Source: Chamaesiphon minutus PCC 6605 (GTDB taxonomy: Bacteria > Cyanobacteriota > Cyanobacteriia > Cyanobacteriales > Chamaesiphonaceae). From it: DNA of 64,000 bases. How positions within the stretch are numbered: the stretch's first letter is position 1; each line of letters starts with the position of its first letter. The DNA is taken from NCBI RefSeq assembly GCF_000317145.1, contig NC_019697.1, positions 1,240,001 through 1,304,000 on the forward strand. Reading direction: 5' to 3'. This document shows, one piece after another, positions 37,075-45,611 of the stretch. Below the pieces are notes generated by a model that had not been told where the DNA came from, did no database searches, and was given only the letters and a program-made list of their open reading frames with translations. The position numbers and the translations under genes are program-made.

Positions 37075-37872
37075 TTAGTTATTAGTGGTAATTTTTGAGC
37101 GAAATTTAAGTTCATTAGCAAAGTTTAGTACCGTCAAGGCGATCCCTAGTCCCCAGCCAGTCATCGCAATTAGGGGCGTGTTTGCTTGCCGAATCGAGAT
37201 CGCTACCAGTGCCCAGACAATTACCAGCACATAGGCAGTGTCATGGCGTTGAAGACTAACAACAGCCGCAATTACGCCTACGATCGTCATCATCACCACC
37301 GTCCACACACTCGGCGCAATCCCCCAGCCGTCCCAGTTGAGGCTGTATAAGCCAATGGCGACGTTCACGATTGTCGCAACGCTAATCCAGCCGAGATAGA
37401 TCGAAATCGGCAGGTGAATAAACCAGCGTTCTTGCCGCGAAACCCGCTCCCGTCCGATCTCCAGGCGTTGATACATCACCATCAGCGGTATTAAGATCCC
37501 CAACATCGCTAGATTGGATAATGGGAATAGACGGGCAAGAAAAAGGTAGATCCAGGCACATTGAGCGATACAGGCGATCGCGAGTAGGTAGCCACTGTGT
37601 TGTAATCGAGGATTTTCTCGCTGACTGGGCTGGAGTTGATAAATACCAAAGGCAATCAAACCGATATAGATCAATCCCCAAATCGCAAAGGCATAGTTAG
37701 CTGGAATAATCTGGACAGATGCAAATAAAGTATTGGAAAGATTGCCAATGCTCACTCCATTGAGTGGAAAGACGTTGGATAAAGTATTAATTGCAATACT
37801 CACCAGCACGGCGGCAAGAGTCGCTATTTGCCTTTGGCGATCTGGATCGGAACGTTGGTTAGAGCTGTTCAT
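37075..37872 (-). CDS. TspO/MBR-related membrane protein, intact copy
   Basis: 265 residues, seven or eight hydrophobic helices. IPANYAFAIWGLIYIGLIAFGIYQ and IAQCAWIYLFLARLFP match the split copy; GWGIAPSVWTVV and the HDTAYVLVIVWALVAISIRQANTP block are at the C-terminus. Related to the TspO/MBR tryptophan-rich family but longer, with more helices. Its ATG overlaps the stop of the small basic protein gene (ATGA). Confidence 0.82.
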   Translation of the reverse strand: MNSSNQRSDPDRQRQIATLAAVLVSIAINTLSNVFPLNGVSIGNLSNTLFASVQIIPANYAFAIWGLIYIGLIAFGIYQLQPSQRENPRLQHSGYLLAIACIAQCAWIYLFLARLFPLSNLAMLGILIPLMVMYQRLEIGRERVSRQERWFIHLPISIYLGWISVATIVNVAIGLYSLNWDGWGIAPSVWTVVMMTIVGVIAAVVSLQRHDTAYVLVIVWALVAISIRQANTPLIAMTGWGLGIALTVLNFANELKFRSKITTNN

Positions 37873-37976
37873 GGCTTACCGTCATACCGCTTGGGATCTT
37901 TCTTTTGCTTCTTAGTTGCATCCAGTGGTGCTTTAGGCTTTTTGGCTTCTTTGTTGCCTTTTTTCTCTCTTGACAT
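37869..37976 (-). CDS. Small lysine-rich protein (35 residues)
   Basis: MSREKKGNKEAKKPKAPL to KDPKRYDGKP: a very basic, unstructured peptide with a clear start and an ATGA overlap with the TspO-like gene. A known type of short basic protein of unknown role. It lies exactly between the BON gene and the TspO-like gene, so co-expression is likely. Confidence 0.75.
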   Translation of the reverse strand: MSREKKGNKEAKKPKAPLDATKKQKKDPKRYDGKP

Positions 37977-38012
37977 CACAGTTCTCCCATAAAATCTCGT
38001 TCCGTACCGATC

Positions 38013-38696
38013 CTATTCCCCAAAAAAAGGCCACTTCACTTCGAGATGATTTGCCACGGTGAGTACTCCTGGTGCTGCCCAAGCGACTCGTTCGGCTTCC
38101 TCCCGCTCTTGATAGTTACGAACGTCACCACGCAGGATGACCTTATTTCCCGAAGTTTCTACTCGGATGTGTTTGGCATCTACCACGGCACTGCGTTTAA
38201 ACGCCGCTTGGATGTTTGTTTCGAGTTCTGCTGCATTGAGTGTGGGGGCAATCTCGATAAAATTAGATACTCCTTTGACACCGACTAGATGCTGCACGAC
38301 TTGTCCGGCAGCATTCTTCTGATACCACCACTCCACATTGCCTTCTAAGGTAATCCAGCCGTCGCGGACTGTTGCTTGCACGATACCTGTGGGAATTGAT
38401 GTGCCAATATCGATTTGATGTGCGGCGGCGGTGGCAATATCTCCATCCGTGCGTTGGAGCGAACCTGCTAGTTTGACTTCGATGTCGTCAGCGATCGCGA
38501 TTACTCCTGCCACCCGTTTTACCGCGCGGACGGCTTCCCATTTTTCGCCATAACTGGTGGCGTAGCCGTTGAGTGTCACTGTGCCATCTTTGACTAAGAC
38601 ACCAATGTCTGTAACCTCTACGCTCGGCTCATATTTGAGTTCGGCAAGCACATCAATTTTCAGTGTTGCGTCAGTCTTTTTGGTAATAGTTTGCAT
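38013..38696 (-). CDS. Triple-BON-domain protein, copy 4
   Basis: 227 residues, three BON repeats (VTDIGVLVKDGTVTLNGYA; VQATVRDGWITLEGNVEWWYQ; HIRVETSGNKVILRGDVRNYQE). First gene of the second module. No signal peptide. Confidence 0.88.
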   Translation of the reverse strand: MQTITKKTDATLKIDVLAELKYEPSVEVTDIGVLVKDGTVTLNGYATSYGEKWEAVRAVKRVAGVIAIADDIEVKLAGSLQRTDGDIATAAAHQIDIGTSIPTGIVQATVRDGWITLEGNVEWWYQKNAAGQVVQHLVGVKGVSNFIEIAPTLNAAELETNIQAAFKRSAVVDAKHIRVETSGNKVILRGDVRNYQEREEAERVAWAAPGVLTVANHLEVKWPFFGE

Positions 38697-38727
38697 GTTA
38701 CTTATTTCCTAGTAGTGAAAATTGAGA

Positions 38728-38950
38728 TTAGTGAGTGACTTGTAACACCAACTTGCCGTAGGGATGACCGTGCTGGCTGAATTCTTGGGCTGCTGCGGCG
38801 GCTTCGAGTTCAAAAGTTTTTTCGACAGTTACTTCAATTTGGTGGGCATCAATTAACAAAGAATGTTTGCCAAGCGGTCATTGCCGCCAACGGTACAGCA
38901 GCAGCGTGGATGTAATCGAGGGTATAGGCATGAATGCGGATTGCTTTCAT
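38728..38950 (-). pseudogene. NADPH:quinone oxidoreductase remnant
   Basis: Three blocks of a zinc-independent quinone reductase are stitched together: MKAIRIHAYTL (start), AAAVPLAAMTAWQTFF (conserved middle) and LIDAHQIEVTVEKTFELE ... HGHPYGKLVLQV (C-terminus). The intermediate coding regions are missing and the last block is in another frame. A clear deletion derivative. Confidence 0.78.
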
Positions 38951-39045
38951 CGTTGTCACGATCGTCTACTCCTCATAAATAAAATCGGTGTCCAGAATAC
39001 CTGTGCCGATCGCTAAAATAGTCATCAAACATTGTTATGGCTATA

Positions 39046-39402
39046 TCAACGCTGGGCTGCCAGCAATCCGCCAGGTGTCCAGACGAACTCGTCCCCATCC
39101 CCAAAATATCCATCAAATTTGGTCACGAGCAAATCGCCCAGCACCTTAGTCTGGCAAGCCAGCCGCCGTTTGTTGTCATTCACATGCGGATGAAGCAGCG
39201 TCGGTCGTGTTTCTGCTGCTGTCGGTACTGAAACCGATCCTTCCACTTGTACCAAGCAAGTACCACAGATGCCATGTCCGTGACAGTTGAAGATTTTTGC
39301 GCCAGCATTGTAGAGATCGATATCTTGCGCGAGCAGAGCCTCGCGGAGGTTAGTGCCTTCGTCAACCTCAAAAGTCTTGCCTTCAGCAATGATTCTTGCC
39401 AT
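39046..39402 (-). CDS. [2Fe-2S] ferredoxin-like protein
   Basis: 118 residues, adrenodoxin/plant-type ferredoxin fold. Cysteines in IFNCHGHGICGTCLVQV (C-x5-C-x2-C) and RRLACQTKVLGD (fourth). All four ligands are present, unlike the chimera at 25447. Carries electrons, partner unknown. Confidence 0.88.
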   Translation of the reverse strand: MARIIAEGKTFEVDEGTNLREALLAQDIDLYNAGAKIFNCHGHGICGTCLVQVEGSVSVPTAAETRPTLLHPHVNDNKRRLACQTKVLGDLLVTKFDGYFGDGDEFVWTPGGLLAAQR

Positions 39403-39440
39403 GTTCGTGCTCCTGTTGGGGTAATGGGTTAGATGGAAAT

Positions 39441-40031
39441 TTAGCTGCGAACTAGTGGCGTATCGACTAGATGTTCGGCGATAAACCAGACTTGTGATTC
39501 ATTTGTCCGCAACACGTCACTCGTCAATAAATCGCTCGTGCCTTCGTCGTGATTGGCAGCACTGGCAATAATTCCTTCCCGAACTTCCCGCAAAATTGAC
39601 TCATGTGCCTCTAACAAGCGCGATAACATCACGGGCACCTCTTCCACACCATTGGGCGGACGATCGATCTTAGTTACTTCAGCGACATGGCGCGGATCGG
39701 CGATCGCCACACCGCCTAATGTCTGCACTCGTTCGCCGATCGTATCGATTAACTCCAGTTGTTCGCCTGCATGTTTGTCGAATAACAGATGCAATTGATA
39801 AAAAGTATTGCCCCGCATCAACCAATGATGTTTTTTATAGAGGCTATAGAGAATCATGCTGTCTGCGAGAATCTGGTTGAGTTGTTCGCAGCTTTCCTCA
39901 CGGGCAATACTGCCCAGTGCGAGTGGCAAATTTCGGAGGGTGCCAAACTGTTGAATTTCCCGCCCATGCTGATGCAAAATAGGCTGACTGTTCTCTTTGC
40001 GATTATTTGAACTTGAAGTTTGAATCTGCAT
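39441..40031 (-). CDS. dps: Dps-family ferritin-like protein
   Basis: 196 residues from the ATG with AAGGA nine bases upstream; the longer frame to 40076 lacks support. Four-helix bundle with the inter-subunit ferroxidase ligands in LYKKHHWLMRG and HLLFDKHAGEQLELID. Mineralises iron and protects DNA in starvation or oxidative stress. Confidence 0.92.
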   Translation of the reverse strand: MQIQTSSSNNRKENSQPILHQHGREIQQFGTLRNLPLALGSIAREESCEQLNQILADSMILYSLYKKHHWLMRGNTFYQLHLLFDKHAGEQLELIDTIGERVQTLGGVAIADPRHVAEVTKIDRPPNGVEEVPVMLSRLLEAHESILREVREGIIASAANHDEGTSDLLTSDVLRTNESQVWFIAEHLVDTPLVRS

Positions 40032-40080
40032 TTGGATTTTTCCTTGCGTTTCAATTTCTGTTCGACGATGCCTCAAATGT

Positions 40081-40106
40081 GTAAGGGCAATTATGGATTG
40101 CCCCTA
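40081..40106. repeat. GTAGGGGCAAT-type palindrome
   Basis: GTAAGGGCAAT, TATGG loop, ATTGCCCCTAC: near-perfect 11-bp stem (one mismatch) of the family seen at 21284 and 57729. Confidence 0.7.
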
Positions 40107-40115
40107 CTTCAGTTC

Positions 40116-40655
40116 CTATGCTGCTACCGACATGCTGATGCCATGACTGATTTTGTCGAGCATCTGCTTGGCTTGAGTGACATCCTCAGTGGTACCTGTC
40201 ACCAAGATGATGAATTCACCTGCTTGGATTTTGGTTTCATACTTGAGCACCTCATCTTTGGGGATACCCAAACCGCCCAAAGCACCTGCTAAACCACCGA
40301 TCGCCGCCGCACCAGTAGCCCCTACCAAAGTCCCTTCCAACCACCCTGCCAATACACCAGTAATCGGCCCAGCAATGATCAGCGGAGCCATACCAGGAAT
40401 AAATATCACGCCAGCACCAACTAAAATCCCAAACAAACCACCAAAGAAGGTACCCCAATAAACACCTCCTGTGGCTCCGGCTGTGGCTGTATCTTGCCAG
40501 CTTAGAAATCCGCGTACATGCTCGTTTGTCTGGTAATCTTTGCCGACGATCGATAGTTTCTGCATATCGAAGCCTTGTCGTTGCAGCTCCCGTACTACTG
40601 TTTCGGCTTCAGTATGGGAGGGGAAATGAGCGACGATTGTATGTGTAAATGCCAT
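40116..40655 (-). CDS. General stress protein, GsiB/YflT-like domain with membrane segment
   Basis: 179 residues. N-terminal strand-helix unit (IVAHFPSHTEAETVVRELQRQGFDMQKLSIVG) of the heat-induced stress family, a long glycine-rich hydrophobic hairpin (GVYWGTFFGGLFGILVGAGVIF ... GATGAAAIGGLAGALGGLGI), and the strand-helix second half (KIQAGEFIILVTGTTEDVTQAKQML). Probably membrane-associated; DUF1269-like. Confidence 0.85.
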   Translation of the reverse strand: MAFTHTIVAHFPSHTEAETVVRELQRQGFDMQKLSIVGKDYQTNEHVRGFLSWQDTATAGATGGVYWGTFFGGLFGILVGAGVIFIPGMAPLIIAGPITGVLAGWLEGTLVGATGAAAIGGLAGALGGLGIPKDEVLKYETKIQAGEFIILVTGTTEDVTQAKQMLDKISHGISMSVAA

Positions 40656-40717
40656 ATTTTTATGTCCTCAGATCGTAAAGTGATTATTTGAATTAAATTA
40701 GTTACCCAATCTTCGAT

Positions 40718-41146
40718 CTAGTGTTTTTTGGAATTTCCATTAGCGGCTTCAGCATCCATCCGATCGCAAATTGCTTCTAAACTTGCTGCTTCTGCTTCTT
40801 CCATCATTGCTAGTGCCAAGTAGACAGATGTAGCCGCATAGTCCTCAGCTTTTTCCGCCCGATGTTCGAGTTTCTTAACCTCACGATTCGCTTTCCACTC
40901 ATCGACACTCGATTGCATCTCAGATTCTTTTTCCTCAAATTGGGTTTTGAGCTTGGCTCGGTAATCATCGAATTCTTGTTTCTTCGCTGCTAGGCTGGCT
41001 TTAGCTTCATCGAGTTTCGATTGAATCTCAGTTTGATTTTTTTTGGTCGCAGATTTGATATTATGTTTGAGCGATTTCGCCCGATCTTCAACTGCCGTTA
41101 GATTGTCATGCAGTTGACTTGTGAAGTTGTCGATTGCAGTACTCAT
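40718..41146 (-). CDS. Coiled-coil cyanobacterial protein
   Basis: 142 residues, almost entirely helical: a Lys/Glu-rich coil from about residue 20 to 95, then a less charged helix pair (VYLALAMMEEAEAASLEAICDRMDA). No enzymatic motif. Looks like a stress-related or structural protein. Confidence 0.75.
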   Translation of the reverse strand: MSTAIDNFTSQLHDNLTAVEDRAKSLKHNIKSATKKNQTEIQSKLDEAKASLAAKKQEFDDYRAKLKTQFEEKESEMQSSVDEWKANREVKKLEHRAEKAEDYAATSVYLALAMMEEAEAASLEAICDRMDAEAANGNSKKH

Positions 41147-41600
41147 GGTGTTTTAGCCAATAAACTAAATTTACAAAACCTGTCGTTAGTATCGTCACCG
41201 AAGAAAAAAACATCCTATTAAGCTATCGTTTTATACCGAAGCTTTTACAGTCAGCTACTCTGGTATCAAATGGCAACCAAAATAACTATTTAATAAATCC
41301 ATAATCTGAACTTATTGACTTTCATCCTAAGCTAGAGTTGTGAGGATTTCGTGAGGAAAGTATTTTTTATTAATCATTATTAGAAGCATTTATCTTAACA
41401 TTTAATTCATTACTTTGTTAATTTTAGTTGCTATACTTAGCCGAAATCATCTATTTTGCCTATCTGCACATTGACAGATTTTAATCTTATTCTTCCAACA
41501 TAGTCTTAGTCAAAAGGGGTAGGCGAAAATTAAAAACAATCTCAAAAAAGCTCGCATATTATGCGAGCTTTTTTGAGATATAACTTGAATAGATCGTCAT
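41147..41600. other. AT-rich intergenic region
   Basis: About 450 bases, AT-rich, with several A/T runs. It holds the terminator at 41540-41578 and probably the promoter of the coiled-coil gene. No ORF remnant recognised. Confidence 0.55.
41540..41578. terminator. Bidirectional intrinsic terminator
   Basis: 18-bp perfect stem TCTCAAAAAAGCTCGCAT / ATGCGAGCTTTTTTGAGA with an ATT loop. It works from either side because an A run precedes the GC core and a T run follows it. Ends the minus-strand FAD gene at 41601. Confidence 0.9.
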
Positions 41601-42872
41601 CTATGCAAACGAAATCCGCTCTCGTTTGCTTTCGACTGAGGAAATAGACTCCTGGCTCATACCAATTAATTCGGCGACTCGTACAGCAGAGGTAATCGCT
41701 CCCCCATGCAAACCATCACCAAGATAGGCTCCCGCATGATAGGTATGATTCTCGCCATTAGTCGCAACCACTTCATCGCGATATTGAAAAGATTCAGTGG
41801 TATACATCGGAGTGTGATGTGCTTGGGTATGAATAATTTGCTCTGGTGCAATTAATTCTTCTAGTTGGAATGAGAGGAAATAATGCTGTGGTGATGAGAT
41901 GCCACAAAGTTGATTGAGATAGCCGTTATAGCCCCAGCGGGTATCTGTTTGAAAGAAATCAAATTCTGAGGGTTTATGGATAGCAAAGAGATCGTACATA
42001 GTAGCATCCTTGTGAGCTACGCTAGTTATATGGTTAGCTTTCCAATCAGAAAATCGTTTAGTTTCGGCAGCCGTTGGATCGGCGAGTAGTGCCATTATTT
42101 GGTCTGGTGGCGTAGCAAATACGACTCGATCGAACTCGTGAATTTCACCTGTAGACATCATGATTTTAACACCATCAGGACTTCGCAAAATCCGATCGAT
42201 CTCCACACCCAGTACAACCTCACCTTTAAATCGCTCTAAGATTTTTTCGATATAAGTATATACACCACCTTTAACCCGTACCCAGTTAGTCGAAATATAA
42301 GCACGCAAAGTCGGAATCGCTAATTCTGCTGGAAAATCATTAATTAGTTCAAACGGAATTGAGTAACTATACATAACTAGCAATTTCAACCAAGTATCGC
42401 GAGTACCTGAACTTTTTAGATATGCTGATAAAGGGAGATCTGCTAAATTTTCTAGATTAGCACGTTGGACTCTCAACCATAAGCTAGCAGAACGCGCATC
42501 AAGGGTATCAAAACGTAAATGTTCGATGAGGCGGTGAATACCTGAAAAGTTATTATTAGTTGTGACTGAAGATAAAAAGCGATCGCCATTATTAAAAAAC
42601 ATCCCCGAACCTACATTCACAGGTTCTAATTCGACATCCAATTCTGTCATCAACTCGATAAAATCTGTAAATGCCGTCGGAAATTCTAGCACGCCACATT
42701 CAAGAATTTCGGTGCAATCGGATTGATTCGGCTGGACGTTTTTATTCAGTGTCCGAATATGTCCGCCCAACATCGGTTGTCGTTCAAATACGGTGACATG
42801 ATGCCCTTGTTTGTCGAGTAGATAGGCTGACACCATCCCACTCGCACCACCACCAATTACTGCAATTTTCAT
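41601..42872 (-). CDS. FAD-dependent amine-oxidase-like protein
   Basis: 423 residues. FAD-binding start KIAVIGGGASGMVSAYLLDKQGHHVTVFERQPMLGGH, central VRVKGGVYTYIEKIL, VVFATPPDQIMALL, and a closing GAYLGDGLHGGAITSAVRVAE. Belongs to a clade found near cyclopropane-fatty-acid-type synthases; the substrate is unknown. Followed by a strong terminator. Confidence 0.85.
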   Translation of the reverse strand: MKIAVIGGGASGMVSAYLLDKQGHHVTVFERQPMLGGHIRTLNKNVQPNQSDCTEILECGVLEFPTAFTDFIELMTELDVELEPVNVGSGMFFNNGDRFLSSVTTNNNFSGIHRLIEHLRFDTLDARSASLWLRVQRANLENLADLPLSAYLKSSGTRDTWLKLLVMYSYSIPFELINDFPAELAIPTLRAYISTNWVRVKGGVYTYIEKILERFKGEVVLGVEIDRILRSPDGVKIMMSTGEIHEFDRVVFATPPDQIMALLADPTAAETKRFSDWKANHITSVAHKDATMYDLFAIHKPSEFDFFQTDTRWGYNGYLNQLCGISSPQHYFLSFQLEELIAPEQIIHTQAHHTPMYTTESFQYRDEVVATNGENHTYHAGAYLGDGLHGGAITSAVRVAELIGMSQESISSVESKRERISFA

Positions 42873-43144
42873 GTGTTAACCTCTAAATTATTAATGTTAT
42901 GTAATGCGAAAAATCCCCTCCGTTCGCGTAGCGTCTCCGCTAGGAGAGGAGGAGCTGGGTGAAAATCCCCTCCTCGGAGGGGTGTCTTGGAAAGGTGCTC
43001 TACTTGCGGCGCACACAAACGGGAGGGAACCTCCCGTTTGTGTGCGTCAAGACAGGGGAAACCCCAAGACCGCACTTTCCGCTGCCCGTAGGGCGGGGTG
43101 GGTTGGATCTCCACAACAAATCAAACAAACCCGATTATGCCGCC
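42873..43144. repeat. Mosaic of small repeats between FAD genes
   Basis: No coding sequence is convincing here. It contains a dispersed repeat (42925-42948, GTTCGCGTAGCGTCTCCGC), a CCCCTCC/GGAGGGG hairpin near 42967-42982 and the TnpB-tail hairpin at 43010-43046. Confidence 0.65.
43010..43046. repeat. 17-bp stem hairpin shared with the end of tnpB
   Basis: CGCACACAAACGGGAGG, GAA loop, CCTCCCGTTTGTGTGCG: perfect. Its first 29 bases equal the 3' end of tnpB at 11590-11650 (CRTQTGGNLPF codons), and the GTCAAGACAGG that follows resembles the same area. It is probably a relic or derivative of a TnpB element end. Confidence 0.7.
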
Positions 43145-44361
43145 TCAGCCATCCCCTAAAACCACATCCCCAGACAATCGTTGATACAACAACGCCCCCG
43201 TCCAAACCGTCGGCGCAAAACCTGGATAACCAGATGAAGCATTGCAGAAATAAAAACGATCGAGTGAAGTTTCATGATTCAATCGCCCCAAACCCATATT
43301 GCGTGGAGTCAAAATAGACCTATAAGAATTCCCTTCAGGACACCAGCAATAGCGTTCGTTAGTAGTCGGACTACCTGTAATCTCAAAGACCAGATGTTTC
43401 CGAAAATTCGGCACATAATGTTTCTCCACCACATCGAGAATCGCATCTAAAATCTCTTGTTTTTTCTGCCTGTAAGCTTTAGGATCGCTATCCCGTAATT
43501 GCTTAAAGTAGGCATAATTAGCAACAGTCAGAAATTCGACAATCTGACAATCTGCCGGACAATCCCGACTCGCCTCTGTCAGCAAAGTAGGCGTGGTGAT
43601 AGCAAAACTCGGATTAGAATAGTCATGGCGATCGTACATTTGGGCGAAAGCTTCATTCAGACTTTCGTGTCCGGTATGGGAGACATTCCACTTGCCAAAT
43701 CCATAGTCGCGCAGATCGAGATCTTTGACGACGCAATAAACCATGTAGTTAGATGCCGAATATTCATAGTCGAGTTTGCGGCGGACAGCTTCGGAAAACT
43801 TATCTAACCCGATCTGTTTGGCAGCTCGTTGCGGATCGATATTACAGATAACTGTATTACCCGTAAATTCTGCGGTTTGATGGGTGGTGAGATTCATTGC
43901 TTCAACTCCCGTCACTGTTTTATCTATAAATTTAAAATTTGTGACTTCATGGTTGAGTAGTACCTCTCCACCATGAGACTCGATAACTTTAACCAACGAA
44001 TTAATTACAGATTCAAAATGCTGAGTTGGATAAAATGCGCCTGCTTGATAACCTCGAAATAATGCCACCCAGGCAAAGAACGAAAGTTGATTTGGTGGTA
44101 GTAAAAAATCTAGCCATTGTAGGGCTAAAAGCGTCTGAGCGGCTTGAGGAAGCTGGAATTTGTCAAATACATCCTGAAGGGTGCTATTGAGGTTCCAGAC
44201 AGTACTCCAGACCTCACTGGGATGTTTGATTAGTTCGATTGCTGTCGCAGACGGCAAGCCGTTCGGTTTCAGTGGTGGCGCAACTATTTTCAAGCCTGCA
44301 CCAGTTTTCTCGACTTCATTGCTGATAAACCACTGCCAATAATCAGGTAATCTGGTTGCAT
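43145..44361 (-). pseudogene. Carotenoid isomerase-like FAD oxidoreductase, deletion and frameshift
   Basis: Starts at ATG 44361 (GAGGAA seven bases upstream) with MQPDYLIIGSGLSAM, the beginning of a CrtISO/phytoene-desaturase FAD site, but stops after 23 codons. The frame is regained out of register as NEVEKTGAGLKIV and then runs open (43145-44293, 382 codons) through the rest of the protein: SFFAWVALFRGYQAGAFYP, VEAMNLTTHQTAEF, NASSGYPGFAPTVWTGALLY. About 60-80 residues of the FAD domain are missing. Without the first glycine-rich loop it cannot bind FAD normally. Confidence 0.75.
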
Positions 44362-44408
44362 AGAACAGTTCCTCGCATCATAAATATTAGTTATTTTTGA
44401 TAGTTCGG

Positions 44409-44783
44409 TTAGAAAAAGACTTTTTGGATTGAGAGCAGTACTCTTTGCAATTTTCCAAGTCGTTTTGCTTTAATCTTTAATCGATAATCTAGACAGTCAG
44501 CCGATTCTTCAGTGAGCACGGTTGCTGGATGGAGCGCACATTGCAGAAAGTGGTTATCGTTAAAATATTTACAGCGATCGCAAATAGCTTGAGACTGCTT
44601 GGGCGGGAATGAGTCCTGCTGTCTCTTTGACCTATAAGCATAAATAAGAACGGCGATCGCGATCGAAGTACTAATGCCGATCGCCGCTACTAAAGCTAGA
44701 TCCAGTCCAGAAATTCGATCGCTTTCTCGATGGCTGTAATGAGCTGAATTAGCTGATTGGATTACGATCGATTTTTCTCTCAT
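44409..44783 (-). CDS. Single-helix membrane protein with Cys motif (DUF6464-like)
   Basis: 124 residues. One transmembrane helix (about 29-49, LALVAAIGISTSIAIAVLIYAY) followed by ICDRCKYFNDNHFLQCALHPATVLTEESADCLDY with four cysteines, a pattern I associate with cyanobacterial DUF6464-type proteins. The Cys residues could bind metal. Function unknown. Confidence 0.7.
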   Translation of the reverse strand: MREKSIVIQSANSAHYSHRESDRISGLDLALVAAIGISTSIAIAVLIYAYRSKRQQDSFPPKQSQAICDRCKYFNDNHFLQCALHPATVLTEESADCLDYRLKIKAKRLGKLQRVLLSIQKVFF

Positions 44784-45092
44784 TTATGTTAATTAAATGA
44801 TTTGATGAATCCTCATGCCATCATTGGTATAGCTACTTAAAAATCTACAAAAATTTACATTGGCCGATTAAAGTTTGGCGCGTAGTACTGCTAAAAATTA
44901 TTTGTAAATACATTAGTATTTGTTCATACTAAGCCCAATTTACTAATTTAGTCTCTATCAATAGTGGTAGATTATAAATAAGATAAAAATCACTTAAAAA
45001 TTATTATTCGATTTAATTTTTTCAGGATAGTTTTTGAGCTATAAGATTCAATCTAATTCTCTAGATAGGAAGCCAGATCCGCGATCTAAACT
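44784..45092. other. AT-rich gap, no gene seen
   Basis: About 310 bases, strongly AT-rich, between two minus-strand genes. No hairpin or ORF remnant recognised. Probably promoter of the gene at 44409. Confidence 0.45.
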
Positions 45093-45566
45093 TCACTGAC
45101 TGCTGACACCATCAGTCGTGCGACCACTCATTCGATCCGATTCTATCTGATAAATCGAAATAACTTCCGCACGTCCCCAGGAGTCAGTCCAAGTTCGATT
45201 AATTGCTGGGGAAAGGTTAGCATCACGCTGTTTGACAAGTTTCATCACTCGGTCTATTTCTGGTTTTGCCGTCAGATGTTTGGCTCGACCCATCACGATT
45301 ATCGTTCCGATAGGCTACGCCAACGCACTCCGCCAATGTTCAGGACTATGTAACTCTTCAACCTGCAAACAAACATCAGGATCTGCGTCTATGTCATGAG
45401 TCTTCATGCCAACGGTTGTAAATAGGTAAATATTGGCATTTTCGAGATAATAGTGCATCGGCATTACACAAGGTTTACCCTCGTGGATAAAACCCAAATG
45501 ACCATACCCCACTTTATGTAGCAATTCATGGATCTCGTCCTGTCCCATTTCATCGATATCTAACAC
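45093..45566 (-). pseudogene. Pyridoxamine-5'-phosphate-oxidase-like protein split by a repeat
   Basis: Two open pieces of one flavin-binding split-barrel protein in the same frame: 45315-45566 (MLDIDEMGQDEIHELLHKVGYGHL ... MPMHYYLENANIYLF ... LQVEELHSPEHWRS) and 45093-45302 (IVMGRAKHLTAKPEIDRVM ... INRTWTDSWGRAEVISIY). Between them sits a 24-bp dispersed repeat (45303-45326). It keeps the frame but carries a TAG, so translation ends after HWRSALA. Without the repeat the protein is about 150 residues, normal for the family. Confidence 0.85.
45303..45326. repeat. 24-bp small dispersed repeat introducing a stop
   Basis: On the minus strand it reads GCGTTGGCGTAGCC ... GGAACG. Its in-frame TAG inactivates the host gene. 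Confidence 0.85.
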
Positions 45567-45611
45567 GATTTTTCTCCTAAAAATTTAGTTAATCTGTAAT
45601 ATTTAACAGAG

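Noticed and set aside
42869-43144. Proteins encoded in the repeat mosaic
   Set aside because: All frames consist of repeat-derived peptides (RTQTGGNLPF, hairpin arms) and lack ribosome sites.
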